Positions 55,617 through 64,000 of a stretch of 64,000 nucleotides of DNA are shown here, piece by piece; within the stretch, counting starts at the first letter, position 1, and each line of letters opens with the position of its first letter. The stretch is from assembly GCA_002049455.2 (NCBI GenBank), contig KV918786.1:248001-312000 (forward strand). The letters are read 5' to 3'. The notes under the pieces were generated by a model that was given only the letters and a program-made list of their open reading frames with translations, did no database searches and had not been told where the DNA came from. The DNA is from Porphyra umbilicalis. Its lineage: Eukaryota; Rhodophyta; Bangiophyceae; Bangiales; Bangiaceae. A program made the position numbers and the translations under genes.

Positions 55617-56367
55617 CAGGGGTTGTCATGGATATATCCCCGAGGATTAAATCCGTGCATTATATCCGTATCCACTTCGGATACGAGCCGAGGACGCATA
55701 TCCCAAATGCATCATGAGAAAAGGAGGAGAGGATATATCTATCCTGTCCAACAGAGATTGCGAGATTATATCGGATCCGTATCCCAGATATGAGAGTCAG
55801 GATACAGGGATATATACAGTGATGAGGCTGTCCGCGCCTGGAGAGTTCTGGTCAAACCCAGTCGACCTCTCATTTCGTGTGCCAACAATCGGGGAATTAA
55901 TGACCGAACATTTGGCAGCGACAAGCGGCGATCCAGCCCGACCTGGGTGGAACCGTTCAATTACGCGGCTCGACCCGATTGCGTTGTTGTCAGAGTGTAA
56001 CACGAGATTCAGAACGGTCGTTCTGACGTCCGTTTACACAAACGGCGGGGAACCGCCTCGACGGCGCCCGTTGGGGCGTCGAAATGATGTGTGGATTTCA
56101 GGTCTACTGACGTACATTGAGCACTCGAAAAACGGCTGGATGGCGTTCATCTTGGGCTCTAGTTGAGCTGTCCGTCGGTCTTGGGGGATTTTATTTGGAT
56201 TCAATAATCGTATCCGGATACGAATATAATCTACTCAAATATCCGGTTCCGAAGGCAAATTTCCTGATGCGGATCTCAGCTGAGGGAGTTATCCGTAACC
56301 AGTTACAAAGGATCGGCGTGTGTCCGTATCCTATTACGGCCCGAACACCATATCCTGACAACCCGTG
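55617..56367. mobile_element. hAT-like non-autonomous element, 751 bp
   Basis: The left end CAGGGGTTGTCATGGATAT is matched at the right by the complement of ATATCCTGACAACCCGTG. CAGGG at the tip is the hAT superfamily hallmark. The interior has many GGATAT/ATATCC motifs near both ends, as in hAT subterminal repeats. The flanking 8-mers agree in only five positions, so the target duplication is eroded or the ends are off by a base. No transposase gene inside. Confidence 0.5.
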
Positions 56368-57789
56368 GTGGCGTGATGTGAGTGGGTCCTCCATAATTTG
56401 GTGCCCGCGATGATCGTCGTGCTCCACCGTTGCGCGCACCATATCGCGGAATGTTGTGCTGATGTTTTCGTATCCAAGCGCACTTTCCATCCGCACGGCC
56501 TGCTTGTATACAATACGGGAGGCCTTGATGGCGAGCTGCTGCACTTTGCAGTCACGAGCAGGCCGCCTCCCCCCAGCCGCGCGGGTCGAGGATGCCCGCG
56601 GTGTCCGGCTTGGTCGAACCTCCTCACACCATTGGATACACGCGAGGATAAGAAGCTCGGCCGCCCACACTGCCATGACCATTTTGTGGGGGTCCGGGAA
56701 GCCTGGTGCATTCAGCCACAGAAAATGAGGCTACTCAGAAGACGTGGTGGTCACAGCCCTTGATGAGCCTTTGGCGCTGCACCCGTTGCTCCAAGTAGTA
56801 ACGAAGAGACGGTACAAGGATCGGGACGAGAAAGACGTACGGACCCGGGATCAGCGTTTTGACCATATCGAGGTTCGTAGGGGGCCTTGCAATGGTCTGA
56901 AATCGTTCCATTGTGGCCGCTCACCACTGGGAGTTGTCTTCCTTCACGAATCCTGGACAAACGGCGCCAAGGCGATTCCATCGTAAGCCCTTGCCGGGGC
57001 CCCGGAGTACTCACTCGCGTAGGGCGGTGAGAATTCGGGCCCAAGCACGGCCAAACGAGCAAGGAGCCCATTTTTTTTTTCAGAATCCGCCAGCCAAGAG
57101 GTCTCCTGTGCTTCTTTTCTCCCCCACGAGCCGCACCGCATCGATGGCCCTCAGGGAGTGGCGTCGCTGCTTCCGGCTCGATGACTCGGCAAGGTGCACC
57201 CGCATACCTCCGAATACGGAGAGGAGCTCCAAGGAATGCACATTGTTTTAGGGAACAAGGACCAAACCGATGACAGTCCGTTAAAGGCGCACCACCAACA
57301 CCGGATCCACAAGAGGCGACGTCGCGGGTCCCCGGAACCCCGACACCGGCGAAGACGCGCCCGGGACTGCGCGCGGCCTGTGAGTGCGCCGGTGTCTCTT
57401 GTCTCGTCCCGCCCACCCCGGTCGCCGCCACCCACCGAGACAACCTCCGCCGACGACAAGGGCGACCTCTGGCGCCCGGAGACGCCTTGACCTTGGCCGG
57501 CTCCAAGATCTGCCGTCCCCTTGTATTGGATTAGGTCATGGTGGGAGTTCGTCAGCGATGGCCCACTAATTTGTCGCGGAGCAGTCCCGTGCTGAATCTC
57601 GCGCGGCCATCGGGCGAGCCAGCTTTTCATACAGGGCTCTCCGTGGCTCGCAGTGTCACAAACTACACGGCAACAGGCCCGCTTTGTCGAAGTTCATGCC
57701 CACGCGAGTGGAGGAGTTGCCCTTGTATTGCTTCATTCTCGCGATTTCATTTGCTAGGCGGCGTGCCCCTCAGCACCGCATACAAGTGC
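56368..57789. other. Intergenic sequence, possible gene remnant
   Basis: A minus-strand frame at about 56400-56682 has protein-like composition (…VQQLAIKASRIVYKQAVRME…) but no start or family. The remainder is moderate-GC sequence without repeats I can identify. Confidence 0.3.
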
Positions 57790-57823
57790 GATCATGCTCG
57801 GATGAATCTCCGACACAACGTAG

Positions 57824-58228
57824 TTGCTGGCGACTGGCTGCCCTCGCGTGGCGCTGGATGCACCAGGGGCTGTCGACGTGGTCATCCACACGGCAGCACC
57901 CGTCACTACGGCAGCAGATTGTGTGGTACCTGAGATCGGCCGCCGTCTATCGACCAGGTCTGTGAAAGTGCTTGCAGTGCTCGCGCCGGTGGACCTCCCC
58001 GGTCTCCGTGCCGTCGCCGATTTACGGGACTCACTGGCAACACTGCACGCAACTTTCTGTGCGGCGTCACAGAAAGGTGTGCCAACAGGCGAGCAGCTTT
58101 CGAGCGTAGTGTTGCCAGTGGTTCTTCAGGCGCTGGCTACAACTGTCGCTACGCCTTCCCCTCATCCCCCAGCCTGTTGGTCGCGTTGGCAGGCGACTGA
58201 AATTTGGTCTCAAACAGAGGCCATCTGA
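57824..58228 (+). CDS. Conserved ORF of repeat R2, copy 2
   Basis: A 134-codon frame paralogous to the ORF at 52.8 kb: VIHTAAPVTTAADCVVPEIG, …KVLAVLAPVDLPG…, FCAASQKGVPTGEQLSSVVL. It has a 14-codon insertion (GLRAVADLRDSL region) and a deletion relative to copy 1, all in multiples of three, which supports past coding. No family recognised. Confidence 0.4.
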   Translation: MLATGCPRVALDAPGAVDVVIHTAAPVTTAADCVVPEIGRRLSTRSVKVLAVLAPVDLPGLRAVADLRDSLATLHATFCAASQKGVPTGEQLSSVVLPVVLQALATTVATPSPHPPACWSRWQATEIWSQTEAI

Positions 58229-58377
58229 AGCCGCTGCTTCGATGGAGCTGCACGTAGAGTTCATCTAGTTGGCTTGTGACGCGGTGCAATATCCACTCGC
58301 TCTGAACTTCGCGGACGGCAGGAGTGAAAAACGGCCAATAAAGCTGTCATGAAAGTCGGCCCGACATGCAAGAGTTG

Positions 58378-58475
58378 GTTGAATAGCTCAGTGGTCCATC
58401 TGCGCTTGAGAGCGAGCGGCTGCAGTCCGCTAGGTCGCCGGTTCAAATCCTCGGGCACACACCCGGTTTCAACCT
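58378..58475 (+). tRNA. tRNA-Cys(GCA)-like sequence with Pol III A and B boxes, copy 2
   Basis: The acceptor (GGTTGAA/TTCAACC) and anticodon (AGCGG/CCGCT) stems are identical to copy 1; anticodon GCA lies at 58423-58425. The A box is the same and the B box is GGTTCAAATCC, closer to consensus than in copy 1. The D loop has the same length (20 bases) but differs in sequence, and the T-arm anomaly is shared. Stem conservation with loop divergence is compatible with past constraint on folding. Confidence 0.45.
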
Positions 58476-59155
58476 TCCTTAATTTTTCTTGCTTGAGGCT
58501 TTTCGTTGACAGGATCATGATCTTCTCGGTGGTGAACGTGAGTCGCGCGAGGACCACGTCCAGAATTTTGATGTGAAGCACATGGGTATGTTCTGTCGTA
58601 CGCGTGCGATAACGCGAAAGTGTGCGATCTCGGAGGACGCCACGGCCCTCCGAGACACGCGTGCGCGACCCACTTTGGGAAACGTCCGGGGAGATATGAC
58701 CCACTCAATCGCCAACAGAATACCGCTCTGCTTATATGACGTTGATGACAGGGCCCCCTCCTGTCGTCGCCCTTCTTCCCAAGAGAGCGGCAGTCGGTAC
58801 GCGGGCTGAGGACCCGTGTTTGGAGCTGACCACGCCTGGAGAATACTTGTTTGCTGGACTTGAAAGTCACTTCCGCCTTTCAAAATCTGGACGAAATTTT
58901 TTCAGTTCTTGTGCTGTCGAAGAAGGCTCTCAGAACCACTTGCCGCAAAAGTGGCGAGTTGGCCACGCGTCTTACTCGCTGGCAGGTCGACCTGCTGCAT
59001 GGTAGTCTCTGCTGCGGGCCCTCGACATTAACGCCATCACCCGCCTCACAGTGTCTCTCTCCAACGCCTCACGCGTACATGCTGAAGCACCTTCTTGGGC
59101 CAAGACTCTGGCGGATAAGCAGCGCTGTGCAGCAAATATATACGGTGATAGGGGC

Positions 59156-60280
59156 AAATAAATAGGCTACTTCGCTCTTGGCGCCCTGAGGGAGTGGACA
59201 TTCCTCACCACCTTGGGCGTCCTCGTCCTCAATGAGCAGCGGGAGGTACGGAAGGTTCCTATACCCCGTCGTAATGCACTGTACCCGGTCGTCCCCGCTT
59301 AATGGGCGTCGGTTGGGGTGCTGCGCGGCATGGCCGCGAGGATGCCACAGATGATGGCGCTACGCGGTAGCAAGCTGATTGGGAAGAACCTCCACAGGCT
59401 CTCACCTGAATGGGATTGGCAGGTCAGTTAAGGCGCCGCTCGGAGGGGGAAGTAGACACTCGCCGCGACGTGCTATCACCGGCATTGGCAGAAGTGCCGA
59501 GAGGTCACGTGGAGGCAAGCTCCGTGCCCTTTTAATTCGATAAAAGCCTGCTGCGTCCCGACTGCGGCCGATAGAGCCAGGAGAACCCGACTTTTGCGTT
59601 CGTCTGCAGCACATGCGACAATGTTGGCGCCCGATGAGGCATGATAGACCGTGAAGGGCAAAAGAATGCCATCCACAAGGTCACGAAGGGCCGCAAAAGG
59701 ACAAGCCGGCCACATGCCGGTGCGTGTGGCAGTCAGGCCAGCTGGAGGGACAGCCGGATAGTTTAAAAATGCCACGCTAGCAAAAGAAGCCGTATCCTAT
59801 ACCACCTGCTCGCGGATCACTTCCTGAGGTCGGAAAACTATCGCCGCGCACTTCGCTAGCTGCTTCACATTGGTATCGTGGCGGGGGCGGCAGAGCGACG
59901 ATGCCTACTGTGCAGCCTTTTCATCCGAACGCTGAGCGTGTCAGCCAATGCTGACGTACACAGTAGCCTGAACATACGTTGTAGCCTCTTCCTCAAACAC
60001 CAGCAACAGGCTGGGAGAGACCAGTACCAAGAAAAGGGTAGCGACCGCTGTCGCTGATAGCGTGTTCGCACACATAGTGAAGGAGGGTTCGAATTCTACG
60101 GTGGCGGCGGTGCGGCTACCGATCGAGCCTGCTACGAACAGCCGCAAGAGCGGAGAGCGCACAGCACCCTGGTAGCGAACACTGTGACCAGCTCAGTTAG
60201 CGAGGCAGCATCTCATTGTCTTAGTTCGGTGAGAGCAGCCACTCGGGACATCGGCGGGGGCCACGCAGCTGTGGTCAGCA
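59156..60280. other. Intergenic, with unassigned minus-strand ORFs
   Basis: Minus-strand frames at 59476-59775 (ATG; MAFLNYPAVPPAG, …LLPFTVYHASSGANIVACAA…) and 59941-60162 (hydrophobic Leu/Val segment, GTG start) look protein-like. They have no known motif and may be parts of one decayed gene. Confidence 0.3.
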
Positions 60281-62830
60281 GTTGATAACAAGACAGGGGT
60301 ACTTGTTTGAGGCAGAAAGGTCGCCTGGCGGCGGGAGACGGCAGCCGGGCGACGGAGGGTGGCGGCGTCATGGCGGCGTGGCCAGCGGTCAGCGGCAGCG
60401 AGGTGGCCCACGTCGGCGACGGGAAAGCGCCGGCGCATGGCCCCGCCCGACCGCCCTTCGCGCCCCCCTCACCCAGACGCGCTACGACCTATAAGGCGCG
60501 TGGAGGGACGGTCGAGGGGGTCCACGCCGACGCCGCGTGGCCGTAAGAAGTGGCGCGGGCGGCTTCGGCGGCGACGGTCGGCCTCACGACAAGGAGTTGT
60601 CTGAATACGGTTTTTTTGCCGTATCCAGGCCAGAAGACGGATATAATCTGGAATATGTCGCAGAATATTCGTCCGTGATTGTCCATTGAAGAAAAAATGA
60701 CCACCTACGGGAAGCTCTGGACGTCACTGTGTCAATATCCCGAGCTGCTGGCGCAAATTGATGTCGAATATTGTCGTTTTGTTTGCAATTATATTAGCCC
60801 AAGATATCGGATATTTATCTTGACATCCCCTGCTCGCGACGCTAAGGGCGACGACTGCCCCGGCGGGTGGAGGCCTCGGCGGGTGGGGCAGCGACGCAGC
60901 GGCCGGTGGCACCGGCAGCGCGTAGGCAGCGCCCGGACAGACCAGCAGTCGCTGTGCAGCGCGGCAGCGTCGTGCCAGGCGGGCGTGGCGATCTTGGCGG
61001 CTCCGACATGGAGGGGGGGCGGGAGACCCGGCACGAATCCGCTGCTGGCACCGGCGGAGGTAGTTGGCGGCGGCCGCCGGCGCGCGTCGGCGCGCGAGCG
61101 CTCTTGCGGCGCGTCGGCGCACACGTGCAAAACTGGAGGGCCGTCGGTGGCGGCAGCCGGTGGCGAGGGGGCAGACGGCAAAAACGGCGCAGCGGCGGCA
61201 GGGCGTTCTTCTTCACCCCGCCCCTTCGTCGGGGGAATTTGGAGCGCCCAAAAACGTGTCGGCGGTGGCGCCGCAATGGCAAGGCACGCCGACTTTGGTG
61301 AGTCGTGCGCGCCCGGCGAGGCGACCAAGGCCTGTTGCATGGCTGCCACCGGCCACGCTTGCCGCCTGCGGTCGCCTGCTGCGTCGGCGCCGCCGCATGT
61401 GGGCAGCGGCGCAGGGAAATCTGTTGCGGCAGCACAGAGCGGAAAACCCGGGGCGGCAAAGCGCGACGCAGCGGGCGCCGCGGTCGGCGTCACGCTGGTC
61501 GCGCCGATGGTGAAGAGGCAGCCGATGCCGCGGCGCGGTCGTGCAAGGCAAGTGGCGCACGTTGCGACCGCGGCGCCGCCAGGCGCGCGATAAGCAGCGA
61601 GCGGTGGCGGCGGCTGGCGGCACGCAGGCGGCTTCATGGGCGGCGCTGGATGGGGTTGCCGCGGCGGACGCCCGGCGCCCACGCGTGTACACCGCCGGGC
61701 TGGCGGTCGCGGCGGAGGCGTGGCGGGCGTCAAGAGCGTCGGTGGCGGCTGCGGAGGCGCAGTCGCCGGCAGCGTGGCCATGTGGCTCGTGCCGTCGGCG
61801 TCGGCGCACCGCGCAGAAAGAGTTGTGGCGCCCCAGCGGTGCCAGCAGCAGCCAGCCCAGCTGCGGCTCAAGCGTCCGCCCGCCGCAAGTGTGGGGGTGA
61901 GGGGGCGGGCACGAAAAACGCGGCCCTGGCGTAGCCGCCCCGGCCATCGACGAAATTAAGGGCGGCCGAAGCCGCCCAGCACCACCCGAGAGTGCCGACG
62001 CAACGCTCGCGTACGGCGTCGGCGCCGCCGCCTTGATGAGGGAGAGCGGCTCCAGCGAGCCCAGGTCGACGCGGTCGGCCGCGCCGCCGCGGTCGGCCTC
62101 TCTGTCGGTGACGGGCCGAGTGGTGGCGAGTCATGGGGCGGGAAGGGGCGCGGCCCAACGGCGAGGCGGCCCGGGCACGGGGCTGCGTCAGCAGCCCCGC
62201 ACCGAGCGCCGGCATCCGCGGCGCCGCACTCGTCCGCGCCGGTAGCGGCATTGGCGGCCAGTGACGGAGGAGGAGCCGGTGAGGGCAGCGGCGGCGCCGC
62301 ATCGTGAAGGCCATTCGCGTTGCCAGCCGTGGGCGTGCCGGCACGTGCCGAGGCAGGGTTTTGTGACGGGGGCGGCGAGGGCGGGGGCGCGAGGCGGAAG
62401 GGTGGGGGAAGCAATCACGCAAAACAAGGAGACCACTCTGGATGAATTGGCCCAATTCGGTCCGCAGGCCCCGCCCGAGTGGATTCCGGCGCCGCCGCCG
62501 GCCGCGCCGCAGCGGGCGGCGACGCGGCCGTGCCGGGCGGAGCGTGGACACCCTCGGGCGGGGACGCGTCGCCGCCTCCGCCGTCACCCGCTGAAGGCGG
62601 TGGGGGCGCCCCCGCCAGGCCCACATAGTACAGCGATTTCTGCCAATGCGTCGGCCACCACCACGGACGGGTGGGGCACAGGCAGGCCGCGGAGGCCGCG
62701 ATGGCCACCACGCCTTTCGATTAAGGCCAAGAGGCCTCTGTCTTATGTGTGTCAGGACCAGGGCGCGCCGCCGTGGCATGCGCGTGCGCAGCCGGTGCGC
62801 ACGCAGAAGGTGCGTCAACAATGATCACAG
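60281..62830. other. GC-rich tract with several overlapping open frames
   Basis: The base composition returns to that of host genes. Two stretches read best as protein: plus 61600-61770 (WAALDGVAAADARRPRVYTA) and plus 62410-62490 (ITQNKETTLDELAQFGPQAP). They are in different frames and neither leads to a recognised domain. A hairpin ATACGG-T6-GCCGTAT lies at 60603-60623 and an AT-rich insert at 60640-60830 splits the tract. It may hold a gene with introns or decayed coding DNA; no gene is called. Confidence 0.35.
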
Positions 62831-63417
62831 CGAGTAATACATCCCGCGGTGTTCACGTCCACGAACATCTCGCGTTTGAGCTAATACTGCTGTTGATCCG
62901 TCCGAAATAATGGAGCTTCAAAAGACGCGCCGGTATACTGCATGGTTGTGGTGAGCCGGAAATGCAGCCGGGCAAGCATCCTGAACAGGTTAAAAAGCCA
63001 GCGTGTTAGCATATGCCAATCCGCTGGCGCGTCCTTGGCACGTGGATGCACTCAAAATGCCAGCCTGAGATGGTGCAGTGGCAGCAGTCAATATTTGGGA
63101 GATGCAGGCGGCAGCGAGCACGCTGATATTATTTCTGAGGGCTGGGACTTGAAGAACTGAGCGGGTAGCTCCGTTCTGTTTTATACATTGACGTCGTCAC
63201 GTGTCTATGACTTACTCCAATTTGCATAGACACAATTACTAAGAGTGGCCCCCATTGTGGTTTATCCAGACTTCATGCGAATGTGGTCCAATAGGGCGCT
63301 TTAGCTTGGTGTTAAGCTGCTTATGGTCGTTGACTCAGGTGGTACCACAAAGACACACCGGCGATCAAGTCGATGCATCGACGAGTAAGATGGTCTGTCC
63401 CACTCAGTGAGGAACCC
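62831..63417. other. Intergenic, nothing assignable
   Basis: Moderate GC, stops in all frames, no repeat noticed. Confidence 0.4.
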
Positions 63418-63820
63418 TATTGCTGATCCTCGAATTTGGTCCTGGGGGACAGAAACAGAGACTGACTCTGAATAAGAGCACTCTATTGGTTTAAAACGAC
63501 AGTAAGAAGGCATCGAAGCCAATAGAAAGCCCACATTCTATGCCAGGACCTTGCATCGAGCAGAACTCACTGTTTGTTGCCGCTTGATCCGCTTTTCTTG
63601 GCACGGAGCAAGCTGCCCACGCGACATCTTGAGCTTTTCTACTGCCTCCTCGCCAGAAGTGCAGAAAAGAAGAGGAGCTGATGTTGATTTCCAGGCTGCA
63701 TGGGCACAGGTCAGCAATCAGGAGCACCAAGTCAGTCCCAGGGGCGCGTCTGATTGGGGGAGAGAGTCGGTCCGCGAGTCAGTCTCTGTCCACCAGGACA
63801 GAATTCGGGGATCAGCAATA
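63418..63820 (-). mobile_element. Small inverted-repeat element, family M1, copy B
   Basis: The ends TATTGCTGATCCTCGAATTT and the complement of GAATTCGGGGATCAGCAATA form terminal inverted repeats, which continue through GTCCTGGKGGACAGARAC. TA at each tip may be a TA target duplication (Tc1/mariner-like, inference). It matches 15139-15542 in reverse orientation over the full length of 403 bp. No gene. Confidence 0.7.
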
Positions 63821-64000
63821 CAATGAACGCGCTCATTGCCGACACGCCGATGAGGACAACCGTGAATTGCCATATTAGTAACTGTGAGCAAGAGTCGAGC
63901 AGCGCGCTGGAGTATGATGAAAAAATAGTTTATGTTCGACAGAAGAGCGTGAAACAATAAGGGCGGGGAGGGAGGCCAGACAAAAGAACAGTCCTGGAAT
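63821..64000. other. Right edge, nothing assignable
   Basis: Short flank after the M1 copy; no features seen. Confidence 0.4.

Larger units (their letters stand above)
57790..59155 (+). repeat. Repeat R2, copy 2 (uninterrupted)
   Basis: Same order as copy 1: ORF 57824-58228, tRNA-Cys-like unit 58378-58475, then the conserved segment from about 58510 to 59155. It lacks the M2 insertion, so it shows the pre-insertion structure. The ORF is slightly longer at its C-terminus because the TGA of copy 1 is TTG here. Confidence 0.75.

Overview
The window looks like nuclear DNA of a GC-rich eukaryote with few introns. The best-supported host genes are intronless, use almost only G or C at third codon positions, and encode proteins swollen by Ala, Gly and acidic runs. 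Eukaryote-specific content includes a nucleolar ribosome-assembly protein (NOC2 family), C2H2 zinc-finger proteins, and PIF/Harbinger, hAT-like and Helitron elements. A bangiophyte red alga (Porphyra/Pyropia type) would fit. That is an inference from composition and gene style; another GC-rich alga or protist is possible.

Layout. 1-9 kb is host sequence: the 3' end of one gene leaving the left edge, a three-finger C2H2 protein (+), and a convergent NOC2-like gene (-). From 9 kb onward the window is mostly transposon sequence of lower GC. 9.4-10.7 kb holds foldback elements. 11.9-14.0 kb holds two diverged copies of a ~1 kb repeat encoding decayed Ala-rich polypeptide. 15.1-22.4 kb holds small inverted-repeat elements, a transposase fragment and a frameshifted Harbinger transposase. 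24.2-26.6 kb (-) is a Helitron relic: the end of a Pif1-like helicase followed by an OB-fold (RPA70-like) gene.

33.58-42.77 kb is the best-defined mobile element: a ~9.2 kb PIF/Harbinger transposon with near-perfect terminal inverted repeats and a 3-bp TCA target duplication. It carries an open transposase gene with a long Gly/Ala repeat tail, a convergent Myb/SANT-like partner gene, and four separate minisatellite arrays. 43.3-45.5 kb holds two compact genes: a hypothetical acidic protein (-) and a two-finger C2H2 protein (+). 46.7-51.9 kb is a nearly intact Helitron Rep-helicase broken only by two nonsense codons in a constant frame. 52.8-54.6 and 57.8-59.2 kb are two copies of a ~1.36 kb repeat holding a conserved ORF, a tRNA-Cys-like Pol III unit and a second conserved segment; the first copy is split by a small inverted-repeat element. 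55.6-56.4 kb has hAT-like ends, 60.3-62.8 kb is a GC-rich tract of unresolved coding status, and 63.4-63.8 kb is an inverted relative of the 15.1 kb element.

Together the transposase and Myb-like protein form the usual two-gene Harbinger system; the other mobile elements look dead or non-autonomous. Similarities described here were read by eye; no search or alignment program was run.
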